Source: Siphonodentalium dalli
Lineage: Eukaryota > Mollusca > Scaphopoda > Gadilida > Siphonodentaliidae
Length of the DNA: 64,000 bases
Direction of reading: 5' to 3'
NCBI GenBank assembly: GCA_032622095.1
Contig: CP136066.1
Coordinates: 2,751,784 to 2,815,783, forward strand
The notes under the pieces were generated by a model, which saw only the letters and a program-made list of their open reading frames with translations, had not been told where the DNA came from and did no database searches. Shown piece after piece: positions 38,001-53,000 of the stretch (positions are counted from its first letter, which is position 1; the number at the start of each line of letters is the position of its first letter). Made by a program: the position numbers and the translations under genes.

Positions 38001-41000
38001 GACCTGGTGGACAACATTAATTATATTCGGCATTCCAGTCTGACCTGGTGTACAACATTAATTATATTCGGCATTCTAGTCTGACCTGGTGGACAACATT
38101 AATTATATTCGGCATTCCAGTCTGACCTGGTGTACAACATTAATTATATTCGGCATTCTAGTCTGACCTGGTGTACAACATTAATTATATTCGGCATTCT
38201 AGTCTGACCTGGTGGACAACATTAATTATATTCGGCATTCCAGTCTGACCTGGTGGACAACATTAATTATATTCGGCATTCTGGTCTGACCTGGTGGACA
38301 ACATTAATTATATTCGGCATTCTAGTCTGACCTGGTGGACAACATTAATTATATTCGGCATTCTAGTCTGACCTGGTGTACAACATTAATTATATTCGGC
38401 ATTCTGGTCTGACCTGGTGGACAACATTAATTATATTCGGCATTATAGTCTGACCTGGTGTACAACATTAATTATATTCGGCATTCCAGTCTGACCTGGT
38501 GTACAACATTAATTATATTCGGCATTCTAGTCTGACCTGGTGTACAACATACATTATATTCGGCATTCTAGTCTGACCTGGTGTACAGCATACATTATAT
38601 TCGGCATTCTAGTCTGACCTGGTGTACAGCATACATTATATTCGGCATTCTAGTCTGACCTGGTGGACAACATTAATTATATTCGGCATTCTAGTCTGAC
38701 CTGGTGTACAACATACATTATATTCGGCATTCTAGTCTGACCTGGTGTACAGCATACATTATATTCGGCATTCTAGTCTGACCTGGTGGACAACATTAAT
38801 TATATTCGGCATTCCAGTCTGACCTGGTGGACAACATTAATTATATTCGGCATTCTAGTCTGACCTGGTGTACAACATACATTATATTCTGCATTATAGT
38901 CTGACCTGGTGTACAACATTAATTATATTCGGCATTCTAGTCTGACCTGGTGTACAGCATACATTATATTCGGCATTCTAGTCTGACCTGGTGGACAACA
39001 TTAATTATATTCGGCATTCCAGTCTGACCTGGTGTACAGCATTAATTATATTCGGCATTATAGTCTGACCTGGTGTACAACATACATTATATTCGGCATT
39101 CTATAGTCTGACCTGGTGTACAACATTAATTATATTCGGCATTATAGTCTGACCTGGTGTACAACATACATTATATTCGGCATTCTAGTCTGACCTGGTG
39201 TACAACATTAATTATATTCGGCATTATAGTCTGACCTGGTGTACAACATACATTATATTCGGCATTCTAGTCTGACCTGGTGGACAACATTAATTATATT
39301 CGGCATTCTAGTCTGATCTGGTGGACAACATTAATTATATTCGGCATTCCAGTCTGACCTGGTGTACAACATACATTATATTCGGCATTCTATAGTCTGA
39401 CCTGGTGTACAACATTAATTATATTCGGCATTCTATAGTCTGAACTGGTGTACAAAATTAATTATATTCGGCATTCCAGTCTGTCCTGGTGTACAACATT
39501 AATTATATTCGGCATTCTAGTCTGACCTGGTGGACAACATTAATTATATTCGGCATTCTAGTCTGACCTGGTGTACAACATTAATTATATTCGGCATTCT
39601 AGTCTGACCTGGTGGACAACATTAATTATATTCGGCATTCTAGTCTGACCTGGTGTACAACATTAATTATATTCGGCATTCTAGTCTGACCTGGTGGACA
39701 ACATTAATTATATTCGGCATTCTAGTCTGACCTGGTGAACAACATACATTATATTCGGCATTCTAGTCTGACCTGGTGGACAACATTAATTATATTCGGC
39801 ATTCCATTCTGACCTGGTGTACAACATACATTATATTCGGCATTCTAGTCTGACCTGGTGTACAACATTAATTATATTCGGCATTCTAGTCTGACCTGGT
39901 GGACAACATTAATTATATTCGGCATTCTAGTCTGACCTGGTGTACAACATACATTATATTCGGCATTCTAGTCTGACCTGGTGGACAACATTAATTATAT
40001 TCGGCATTCTAGTCTGACCTGGTGTACAACATTAATTATATTCGGCATTCTAGTCTGACCTGGTGGACAACATTAATTATATTCGGCATTCTAGTCTGAC
40101 CTGGTGTACAACATACATTATATTCGGCATTCTAGTCTGACCTGGTGGACAACATTAATTATATTCGGCATTCCAGTCTGACCTGGTGTACAACATACAT
40201 TATATTCGGCATTCTAGTCTGACCTGGTGTACAACATTAATTATATTCGGCATTCTAGTCTGACCTGGTGTACAACATTAATTATATTCGGCATTATAGT
40301 CTGACCTGGTGTACAACATTAATTATATTCGGCATAATAGTCTGACTTGGTGGACAACATACATTATATTCGGCATTCTATAGTCTGACCTGGTGTACAA
40401 CATTAATTATATTCGGCATTATAGTCTGACTTGGTGGACAACATACATCATATTCGGCATTCTGATCTGACCTGGTGTACAACATTAGTTATATTCGGCA
40501 TTCTAATCTGACCTGGTGTACAACATACATCATATTCGGCATTCTAGTCTGACCTGGTGTACAACATACATCATATTCGGCATTCTAGTCTGACCTGGTG
40601 GACAACATTAATTATATTCGGCATTCCAGTCTGACCTGGTGTACAACATACATTATATTCGGCATTCTATAGTCTGACCTGGTGTACAACATTAATTATA
40701 TTCGGCATTATAGTCTGACTTGGTGGACAACATACATTATATTCGGCATTCTGATCTGAGCTGGTGGACAACATTAATTATATTCGGCATTCTAGTCTGA
40801 CCTGGTGGACAACATTAATTATATTCGGCATTCTAGTCTGACCTGGTGTACAGCATTAATTATATTCGGCATTCCAGTCTGACTTGGTGTACAACATTAA
40901 TTATATTCGGCATTCTAGTCTGACCTGGTGTACAACATACATCATATTCGGCATTCTAGTCTGACCTGGTGTACAACATACATCATATTCGGCATTCTAG

Positions 41001-44000
41001 TCTGACCTGGTGGACAACATTAATTATATTCGGCATTCTGGTCTGACCTGGTGGACAACATTAATTATATTCGGCATTCTAGTCTGACCTGGTGGACAAC
41101 ATTAATTATATTCGGCATTCTAGTCTGACCTGGTGTAAAACATTAATTATATTCGGCATTCTAGTCAGACCTGGTGTACAACATTAATTATATTCGGCAT
41201 TCTAGTCTGACCTGGTGTACAACATTAATTATATTCGGCATTCTAGTCTGACCTGGTGGACAACATTAATTATATTCGGCATTCCAGTCTGACCTGGTGT
41301 ACAACATTAATTATATTCGGCATTCTAGTCTGACCTGGTGGACAACATTAATTATATTCGGCATTCCAGTCTGACCTGGTGTACAACATTAATTATATTC
41401 GGCATTCTAGTCTGACCTGGTGTACAACATTAATTATATTCGGCATTCTAGTCTGACCTGGTGGACAACATTAATTATATTCGCATTCCAGTCTGACCTG
41501 GTGGACAACATTAATTATATTCGGCATTCTGGTCTGACCTGGTGGACAACATTAATTATATTCGGCATTCTAGTCTGACCTGGTGGACAACATTAATTAT
41601 ATTCGGCATTCTAGTCTGACCTGGTGTACAACATTAATTATATTCGGCATTCTGGTCTGACCTGGTGGACAACATTAATTATATTCGGCATTATAGTCTG
41701 ACCTGGTGTACAACATTAATTATATTCGGCATTCCAGTCTGACCTGGTGTACAACATTAATTATATTCGGCATTCTAGTCTGACCTGGTGTACAACATTA
41801 ATTATATTCGGCATTATAGTCTGACCTGGTGTACAGCATACATTATATTCGGCATTCTAGTCTGACCTGGTGTACAGCATACATTATATTCGGCATTCTA
41901 GTCTGACCTGGTGGACAACATTAATTATATTCGGCATTCTAGTCTGACCTGGTGTACAACATACATTATATTCGGCATTCTAGTCTGACCTGGTGGACAG
42001 CATAAATTATATTCGGCATTCTAGTCTGACCTGGTGGACAACATTAATTATGTTCGGCATTCCAGTCTGACCTGGTGGACAACATTAATTATATTCGGCA
42101 TTCTAGTCTGACCTGGTGTACAACATACATTATATTCTGCATTATAGTCTGACCTGGTGTACAACATTAATTATATTCGGCATTCTAGTCTGACCTGGTG
42201 TACAGCATACATTATATTCGGCATTCTAGTCTGACCTGGTGGACAACATTAATTATATTCGGCATTCCAGTCTGACCTGGTGTACAACATTAATTATATT
42301 CGGCATTATAGTCTGACCTGGTGTACAACATACATTATATTCGGCATTCTATAGTCTGACCTGGTGTACAACATTAATTATATTCGGCATTATAGTCTGA
42401 CCTGGTGTACAACATACATTATATTCGGCATTCTAGTCTGACCTGGTGTACAACATTAATTATATTCGGCATTATAGTCTGACCTGGTGTACAACATACA
42501 TTATATTCGGCATTCTAGTCTGACCTGGTGGACAACATTAATTATATTCGGCATTCTAGTCTGATCTGGTGGACAACATTAATTATATTAGGCATTCCAG
42601 TCTGACCTGGTGTACAACATACATTATATTCGGCATTCTATAGTCTGACCTGGTGTACAACATTAATTATACTTCCATGGTGCAACCAAGGAAGTATATT
42701 GTTTTTCTACTGCGGCCGTTTTCTGTTTAATTGGAAATACTCAGAAACTAATGGGAGGAGGACCGCGAAATCTCTAGCGAATGAAGGCATCTAAGGTCTA
42801 CTAAAAATAATGGTATCCGGATGTTGGTCCAATATCTTTTGACAGAGTCATGGCCCTTTTTCGATTATTTTTCATTATTATTATTATACTGGACACTTTT
42901 GCAACCCTTATTACTCGAAAAGTAACAGGAGTAGCACACTAAAACTTGGTACGTATCTTGGGATCAAAGAGTTGTATGCCATCGTCGCATAACGAATATT
43001 GTCCGCGTTTTCCCCGAGGAGTTATCTCCCTTTATCTGAAAAAAATGTCATTTGATTATCTCGGAAATTATTAGGAGCAGAGCATCGAAAATTGGACCGT
43101 ATGCACATCTCGATATGCCCTACTGCCCACGGGCATCAGAACTTGTGTCCGCGCTTTCCCTGAGGAGTTACCGCCCATAGTTGGCAAACCTCTATTTGAT
43201 TGTACTATGTTGTCCTCTTGTATCATTCCAGATAACTGCATGTGATTTTCATAGTCGTGTTGACCGTTGTCAGAGAAGGAAAATTTGACAGGGTCGGGCA
43301 TATATTTTGACACTGGGGTGGGGGGCAATTTTTTTGAAAAATAAAATTTTGATTGACATTCATATATTTAAGTTTATGTATTTCCCGAACGAATACAAAC
43401 TCATACCGGAAAGGATTTTTGAAATCCGAGAAGAAATGCAAGAGTTACGGGCCCTCAAAGTTTGCAATTTGGGCCCATGTGCTTGTGATCACATCTCCTC
43501 CGAAGATATCGAACATAGGATGTCATCTGATACGCCAATGTGTGCGGACGGAAGAGGGCACGCGGTGGGCTAAATTTTGCCAGTGTCGGTTCATTATTGT
43601 GGGTCTGGGGAGGGGTGGTCCGTGGTACCAATTTTTAATTCTTCTCGGAATCAGATGAAACTTGGAATCTAACATCTGCAACATCAGCCGATCTAGAAAG
43701 TGACAAAAATTTCGAAAATCCATCAAAAACTAAAAGAATTGCGGCCCCTCAAACTTTGCAATTTTGGGCCCGTGTGCTTGATAACACATCTCCTCCGAAG
43801 ATATCGAACATAGGATGTCATGTGATACGAAAATGCGTACGGACTGAAGACGGCACGCGGTGGGCCAATTTTTTTCAGTGTCGGTTCAGTATTGTGGGTC
43901 TGGGGAGGGGTAGTCCGTGGTACCATTTTTTAATTCTTCTTGGAATCGGATTAAACTTGGAATATAACATTTGCAACATCAGCCGATCTGGAAGCTGAAA

Positions 44001-47000
44001 ACAGATCGTAAATCCGTTGAAAAATGGCGGAGATTTTGGCCGTCCAAGTTTTAATTTGGGCCCATATGCTTTCCAATAATCAAAGTGTTATCCGTCTCCA
44101 AATCAGATGAAATTGATACTATGCAATCTATGTTAGCAGCAAATCACAAAAATGGAAACAATTTTAAAATCCGTTGGAAACTAACGGAGTTACGGGGCCT
44201 CAAACTTAGCATTTTGTGCCAGGGGTTGATGTTTTCCCAATCCCGTCACCCAATTTCGAGGCAGGGGTGGGGTCACGTCCAAACACTTGAGATCAACCTA
44301 CATATGTTAGGACAACATATAATCACCATACTTTATATTTTACGTCCATAAACTGCGATTCATTTCACTCATGATTGTTCCTATTATTATACTTCCATGG
44401 TGTAACCAAGGAAGTATATTGTTTTTCTGCTGCGGCCGTTTTCTGTTTAATTGGAAATACTCAGAAACTAATGGGAGGAGGACCGCGAAATCTCTAGCGA
44501 ATGAAGGCATCTAAGGTCTACTAAAAATAATGGTATCCGGATGTTGGTCCAATATCTTTTGACAGAGTCATGGCCCTTTTTCGATTATTTTTCATTATTA
44601 TTATTATACTGGACACTTTTGCAACCCTTATTACTCGAAAAGTAACAGGAGTAGCACACTAAAACTTGGTACGTATCTTGGGATCAAAGAGTTGTATGCC
44701 ATCGTCGCATAACGAATATTGTCCGCGTTTTCCCCGAGGAGTTATCTCCCTTTATCTGAAAAAAATGTCATTTGATTATCTCGGAAATTATAAGGAGCAG
44801 AGCATCGAAAATTGGACCGTATGCACATCTCGATATGCCCTACTGCCCACGGGCATCAGAACTTGTGTCCGCGCTTTCCCTGAGGAGTTACCGCCCATAG
44901 TTGGCAAACCTCTATTTGATTGTACTATGTTGTCCTCTTGTATCATTCCAGATAACTGCAAGTGATTTTCATAGTCGTGTTGACCGTTGTCAGAGAAGGA
45001 AAATTTGACAGGGTCGGACATATATTTTGACACTGGGGTGGGGGGCAAATTTTTTGAAAAATAAAATTTTGATTGACATTCATATATTTAAGTTTATGTA
45101 TTTCCCGAACGAAAACAAACTCATACCGGAAAGGATTTTTGAAATCCGAGAAGAAATGCAAGAGTTACGGGCCCTCAAAGTTTGCAATTTGGGCCCATGT
45201 GCTTGTGATCACATCTCCTCCGAAGATATCGAACATAGGATGTCATCTGATACGCCAATGTGTGCGGACTGAAGAGGGCACGCGGTGGGCTAAATTTTGC
45301 CAGTGTCGGTTCATTATTGTGGGTCTGGGGAGGGGTGGTCCGTGGTACCAATTTTTAATTCTTCTCGGAATCAGATGAAACTTGGAATCTAACATCTGCA
45401 ACATCAGCCGATCTAGAAAGTGAAAAAATTTCGAAAATCCATCAAAAACTAAAAGAATTGCGGCCCCTCAAACTTTGCAATTTTGGGCCCGTGTGCTTGA
45501 TAACACATCTCCTCCGAAGATATCGAACATAGGATGTCATGTGATACGAAAATGCGTACGGACTGAAGACGGCACGCGGTGGGCCAAATTTTTTCAGTGT
45601 CGGTTCAGTATTGTGGGTCTGGGGAGGGGTAGTCCGTGGTACCATTTTTTAATTCTTCTCGGAATCGGATTAAACTTGGAATATAACATTTGCAACATCA
45701 GCCGATCTGGAAGCTGAAAACAGATCGTAAATCCATTGAAAAATGGCGGAGATTTTGGCCGTCCAAGTTTTAATTTGGGCCCATATGCTTTCCAATAATC
45801 AAAGTGTTATCCGTCTCCAAATCAGATGAAATTGATACTATGCAATCTATGTTAGCAGCAAATCACAAAAATGGAAACAATTTTAAAATCCGTTGGAAAC
45901 TAACGGAGTTACGGGGCCTCAAACTTAGCATTTTGTGCCAGGGGTTGATGTTTTCCCAATCCCGTCACCCAATTTCGAGGCAGGGGTGGGGTCACGTCCA
46001 AACACTTGAGATCAACCTACATATGTTAGGACAACATATAATCACCATACTTTATATTTTACGTCCATAAACTGCGATTCATTTCACTCATGATTGTTCC
46101 TATTATTATACTTCCATGGTGTAACCAAGGAAGTATATTGTTTTTCTACTGCGGCCGTTTTCTGTTTAATTGGAAATACTCAGAAACTAATGGGAGGAGG
46201 ACCGCGAAATCTCTAGCGAATGAAGGCATCTAAGGTCTACTAAAAATAATGGTATCCGGATGTTGGTCCAATATCTTTTGACAGAGTCATTGCCCTTTTT
46301 CGATTATTTTTCATTATTATTATTATACTGGACACTTTTGCAACCCTTATTACTCGAAAAGTAACAGGAGTAGCACACTAAAACTTGGTACGTATCTTGG
46401 GATCAAAGAGTTGTATGCCATCGTTGCATAACGAATATTGTCCGCGTTTTCCCCGAGGAGTTATCTCCCTTTATCTGAAAAAAATGTCATTTGATTATCT
46501 CGAAAATTATAAGGAGCAGAGCATCGAAAATTGGACCGTATGCACATCTCGATATGCCCTACTGCCCACGGGCATCAGAACTTGTGTCCGCGCTTTCCCT
46601 GAGGAGTTACCGCCCATAGTTGGCAAACCTCTATTTGATTGTACTATGTTGTCCTCTTGTATCATTCCAGATAACTGCATGTGATTTTCATAGTCGTGTT
46701 GACCGTTGTCAGAGAAGGAAAATTTGACAGGGTCGGACATATATTTTGACACTGGGGTGGGGGGCAAATTTTTTGAAAAATAACATTTTGATTGACATTC
46801 ATATATTTAAGTTTATGTATTTCCCGAACGAAAACAAACTCATACCGGAAAGGATTTTTGAAATCCGAGAAGAAATGCAAGAGTTACGGGCCCTCAAAGT
46901 TTGCAATTTGGGCCCATGTGCTTGTGATCACATCTCCTCCGAAGATTCATATTATGCTACACGCGAAACGGAGATGACTTTTGGGAAATCCAGAGTCCAA

Positions 47001-50000
47001 AACGGATCCAAATCGACCTGTCCCAGAAAAGTCGTTCATTTTGTTTTCACTTTTTGAAAATGGCTCCAATATTTCAACAAAAACTTTTGGACATAGAACA
47101 TTATTTTTTTCTCAGTCAAGTGAAAAGAGCTCTTCAAAATAATTCCGCTTATATATATATAATATATTATATATATATACGCCAAAAATTTGTCACTCCC
47201 CTCTCCCCATCCCCCGTGGGATGGAACCTACCTCCGATTCGATTCACCCGTCTTGCCGCGGGCCAGTCTCAATCCTCTACCAGAGAACTGATAGAACGCC
47301 GTCGAATTCCAACAATCATTTCCAGAGTGGTATATTGGTATGAGTTCATATCGGAGCCGTTATAAAGCAAATAACTTGATTTTAATATAAAACCACCTAT
47401 TCGTAAATTGTGTAGCCCATGGTGTGTGGTAAATTATAATTTTATCGTGTATAGTGTGTCATGAGCTATCTGCGTGCGTGCATTTCACTTTTGTATTTTC
47501 TTTCGCATCTTCAACGCATTGCATATCATATACAACCAAACAAAATACAAACATTACATTAATTTGATCAAACAAACCTTCGTTGTACGGTGTATATTTC
47601 TACTAACGTAATGACGACGTATAGCCAATTATTCCATTTGCGATAACAACGATAAACACATAGAAACATGCAAACATCATCATTTTCGTAAGAACAATTT
47701 GTATATTGTTATAAACCGTAGTATACTGCTGATAGACATTCAATTCTTTCCGTGAGTATATGTCTGCCGAATTGGAAATGACTCCTTTTATACTTTCGCA
47801 AACTAAAACACCACTGATAGTTTCGTTCACCGTCATTTAAGTATTGTCAAAAAGCAAACGTGAAACAACCGCTCATTATTCCTACCATAAAGGAATCTAC
47901 TTATAGAGAACGCTCTTTTTTGTTTGATTACGTTCAAACTCTTTGTGTGTTGTTGTTAATCACTCATTATATTCTTCGGACCGAACGTTCATTAAGCGCG
48001 CTTCATGTTATATATGCGAAAACCGACCCACGTGTTTATTGTTTTATATCCGATTCAATAACACATCGATGTTTATATTCTAGTTATTTATCGAATATAA
48101 AAAGCATCTTTACATTATCTTTAGTTTGGTATTATTCGTATTTGATGATTAAAATACACCAAAGCATGTTAAAAAAAAAAAAAAAATAGTAGATACTTTG
48201 ACGGGATTCGAACTCACGTCGCAATAAAACACAAACTGAAGGTTTGACGCTCTCACCACTCGGCTACGCACTGCGCTGTTAATTTATAAGAAAATATATT
48301 AGTATTAAATATATAGGCATATAACTGTGTATATTTAAACTTTATATCCAAACTGATTGAAATGCGTGACTATATATACCCCTTTCCGGTATACGGGGAA
48401 CGGGAAAATGCACCTATTCTTCCCAACAAATCCAAACGGGCTAATTAAAGAGCAAGGTAATGCCGTAGCAGGTACATTTGGATATTCTAATCAAGCCACC
48501 CCCCCAAATCTTGACAGCTATACTTTAAAAGTAACCTACCCAACGGAGAATGCAAGATGGGGTGGGTTGAGACTTTTGGTAAATTCCACCGAAAATCTAA
48601 AGTGCCATTTCCGAATTTTCAGATGGATCGGTTTACGTGTGACATTGCTATCTACTACATATTTTGGGACTTCTGTCTGTTTGTCTGTTAGGTATGGCCA
48701 GGAAAACAGCCGGACGGATTTCGACGAAACTTGATATCTAGGGATACTTTTGTCCGGGGAGTGCTTTTGACCCCGACCTGGTCATGACTTTAAAAATGGT
48801 CAATTCAATGTCAAATCGTGTAAAACGGATGGATTTCCACGAAATTTGATACCTATGGGTACGTTTGTCCGGGGAGTGTTTTGGACCGGTAAAACTATGT
48901 CCCCGACCTGACCTTGACCTTTAAAATGGTCAAATCAAGGTCAAATCGCGCCTTTCGACGGGATTTTGATGAAATTGATACCTAGGGATAATTTTGTCGT
49001 GGGAATGTTTTACACGGGTCAAATCGAGTCCCCGACCTGACCTTGACCTTCAAAATTGTCAATAGGGAAAACAGCACGGACGAAGTCTGGTCACCCTGCT
49101 AGTATAATATAAATATTTATACTTAAGTAGTCTATCACTAACCTAATTGTAGCCCCAAATCCAAACGTGCTAATAAAGATCTAGTTTAATGCAGAAGCAT
49201 GTACGTCGGTATACTGTAGGTACGCCTCCAAGCTGTATGCTCAGCGGAGAGCTTGCGTCGGGTGGGTTCAGACTTGGCAAATTCCACCACAAACAAATGT
49301 GGAAAATTACTTAAAAAATAAAACTTTGAGACAACAATTTGTTGACGTGGTCAAAAGTATCCAGGTGCAACTTTCGAACGATTGTATAAGTTTTAGAGTG
49401 GACCGTTTAATCCTGGTAGCGCGTAACATTGTTAACGGGTGAAATATATTACTCAAATTAATATGATTTGCACCCTTTTGATATATATACAAGCCGATTA
49501 CTCTATAATCAGACACACCAAATTTCGTGACCGTTGAACAGGATTTGGGCATCCAGGGGAGCGGTTATAATTAGCCATAAAATGTGTCCCTACTGAATAC
49601 AAATGAACTAATTGGCTGGGTGAATGGTGACTCAGTTGGTCAGGACCATGATGCATTAGACAGTCATGACATAAACCTTTGGAGTATATTTAATATTTAG
49701 AAATGTCAATGCAAGTCCACCATCGGATCATTAAGCACCAATATGAATTCGAATTAAGAGGAATACACATATACGCATAACACTCACATGGGATGGGATG
49801 GGATACCATGGAAGTATATCTGATTCCATGGAATCTGACCTCTAGTTATATTCGGCATTCTATAGTCTGAACTGGTGTACAACATTAATTATATTCGGCA
49901 TTCCAGTCTGACCTGGTGTACAACATTAATTATATTCGGCATTCTAGTCTGACCTGGTGGACAACATTAATTATATTCGGCATTCTAGTCTGACCTGGTG

Positions 50001-53000
50001 TACAACATTAATTATATTCGGCATTCTAGTCTGACCTGGTGGACAACATTAATTATATTCGGCATTCTAGTCTGACCTGGTGTACAACATTAATTATATT
50101 CGGCATTCTAGTCTGACCTGGTGGACAACATTAATTATATTCGGCATTCTAGTCTGACCTGGTGTACAACATACATTATATTCGGCATTCTAGTCTGACC
50201 TGGTGGACAACATTAATTATATTCGGCATTCCATTCTGACCTGGTGTACAACATACATTATATTCGGCATTCTAGTCTGACCTGGTGTACAACATTAATT
50301 ATATTCGGCATTCTAGTCTGACCTGGTGGACAACATTAATTATATTCGGCATTCTAGTCTGACCTGGTGTACAACATACATTATATTCGGCATTCTAGTC
50401 TGACCTGGTGGACAACATTAATTATATTCGGCATTCCAGTCTGACCTGGTGTACAACATACATTATATTCGGCATTCTAGTCTGACCTGGTGTACAACAT
50501 TAATTATATTCGGCATTCTAGTCTGACCTGGTGTACAACATTAATTATATTCGGCATTATAGTCTGACCTGGTGTACAACATTAATTATATTCGGCATTA
50601 TAGTCTGACTTGGTGGACAACATACATTATATTCGGCATTCTATAGTCTGACCTGGTGTACAACATTAATTATATTCGGCATTATAGTCTGACTTGGTGG
50701 ACAACATACATCATATTCGGCAATCTGATCTGACCTGGTGTACAACATTAGTTATATTCGGCATTCTAATCTGACCTGGTGTACAACATACATCATATTC
50801 GGCATTCTAGTCTGACCTGGTGTACAACATACATCATATTCGGCATTCTAGTCTGACCTGGTGGACAACATTAATTATATTCGGCATTCCAGTCTGACCT
50901 GGTGTACAACATACATTATATTCGGCATTCTATAGTCTGACCTGGTGTACAACATTAATTATATTCGGCATTATAGTCTGACTTGGTGGACAACATACAT
51001 TATATTCGGCATTCTGATCTGACCTGGTGGACAACATTAATTATATTCGGCATTCTAGTCTGACCTGGTGGACAACATTAATTATATTCGGCATTCTAGT
51101 CTGACCTGGTGTACAGCATTAATTATATTCGGCATTCCAGTCTGACTTGGTGTACAACATTAATTATATTCGGCATTCTAGTCTGACCTGGTGTACAACA
51201 TACATCATATTCGGCATTATAGTCTGACCTGGTGTACAACATACATCATATTCGGCATTCTAGTCTGACCTGGTGGACAACATTAATTATATTCGGCATT
51301 CCAGTCTGACCTGGTGGACAACATTAATTATATTCGGCATTCTAGTCTGACCTGGTGTACAACATTAATTATATTCGGCATTCCAGTCTGACCTGGTGTA
51401 CAACATTAATTATATTCGGCATTATAGTCTGACCTGGTGGACAACATTAATTATATTCTGCATTCTAGTCTGACCTGGTGTACAACATTAATTATATTCG
51501 GCATTATAGTCTGACCTGGTGTACAACATTAATTATATTCGGCATTCTAGTCTGACCTGGTGTACAACATACATTATATTCGGCATTCTAGTCTGACCTG
51601 GTGTACAACATACATTATATTCGGCATTCTAGTCTGACCTGGTGTACAACATTAATTATATTCGGCATTCCAGTCTGACCTGGTGTACAACATTAATTAT
51701 ATTCGGTATTCTAGTCTGACCTGGTGTACAACATTAATTATATTCGGCATTCTAGTCTGACCTGGTGGACAACATTAATTATATTCGGCATTCTAGTCTG
51801 AACTGGTGTACAGCATACATTATATTCGGCATTCTAGTCTGACCTGGTGTACAACATTAATTATATTCGGCATTCCAGTCTGACCTGGTGTACAACATTA
51901 ATTATTTTCGGCATTCTAGTCTGACCTGGTGTACAACATTAATTATATTCGGCATTCTAGTCTGACCTGGTGGACAACATTAATTATATTCGGCATTCTA
52001 GTCTGACCTGGTGTACAGCATTAATTATATTCGGCATTCCAGTCTGACTTGGTGTACAACATTAATTATATTCGGCATTCTAGTCTGACCTGGTGTACAA
52101 CATACATCATATTCGGCATTCTAGTCTGACCTGGTGTACAACATACATCATATTCGGCATTCTAGTCTGACCTGGTGGACAACATTAATTATATTCGGCA
52201 TTCCAGTCTGACCTGGTGGACAACATTAATTATATTCGGCATTCTAGTCTGACCTGGTGTACAACATTAATTATATTCGGCATTCCAGTCTGACCTGGTG
52301 TACACCATTAATTATATTCGGCATTATAGTCTGACCTGGTGGACAACATTAATTATATTCGGCATTCTAGTCTGACCTGGTGTACAACATTAATTATATT
52401 CGGCATTCTAGTCTGACCTGGTGGACAACATTAATTATATTCGGCATTCTAGTCTGACCTGGTGTACAACATACATTATATTCGGCATTCTAGTCTGACC
52501 TGGTGTACAACATACATTATATTCGGCATTCTAGTCTGACCTGGTGTACAACATTAATTATATTCGGCATTCCAGTCTGACCTGGTGTACAACATTAATT
52601 ATATTCGGCATTCTAGTCTGACCTGGTGTACAACATTAATTATATTCGGCATTCTAGTCTGACCTGGTGGACAACATTAATTATATTCGGCATTCTAGTC
52701 TGACCTGGTGTACAACATACATTATATTCGGCATTCTAGTCTGACCTGGTGTACAACATTAATTATATTCGGCATTCTAGTCTGACCTGGTGTACAACAT
52801 TAATTATATTCGGCATTCCAGTCTGACCTGGTGTACAACATTAATTATTTTCGGCATTCTAGTCTGACCTGGTGTACAACATTAATTATATTCGGCATTC
52901 TAGTCTGACCTGGTGGACAACATTAATTATATTCGGCATTCTAGTCTGACCTGGTGTACAGCATTAATTATATTCGGCATTCCAGTCTGACTTGGTGTAC

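Larger units (their letters stand above)
42671..49845. mobile_element. 7.2-kb composite insertion splitting the satellite array
   Basis: The satellite stops at 42670 at a point homologous to 39422 in block 1 (3248-bp offset). It resumes at 49846 at a point homologous to 39419 or so (10427-bp offset), so the insertion interrupts a once-continuous array. TTAT(A) is present on both sides, a possible 4-5-bp target duplication. The left end is ACTTCCATGG. An inverted TATACTTCCATGGT-type motif (ACCATGGAAGTATA) lies at 49804-49817, 28 bp inside the right end. Contents: two and a half 1.72-kb units, a tRNA-like element and a Helitron. No transposase or polymerase was recognised, so the class is unknown. 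Confidence 0.75.

Noticed and set aside
43071-47057. Conserved 70-103-codon frames repeated three times
   Set aside because: They recur only because the 1.72-kb DNA unit is repeated and nearly identical. They overlap on both strands and show no known domain.
47603-48189. Small membrane-protein-like frames inside the 7.2-kb insertion
   Set aside because: They have a single hydrophobic stretch, no similarity I recognise and AT-rich composition that gives such frames by chance.
48190-48275. Functional tRNA gene
   Set aside because: A- and B-box-like sequences are present, but the acceptor strands do not pair and the anticodon arm is unclear. It is kept only as a tRNA-like or SINE sequence.
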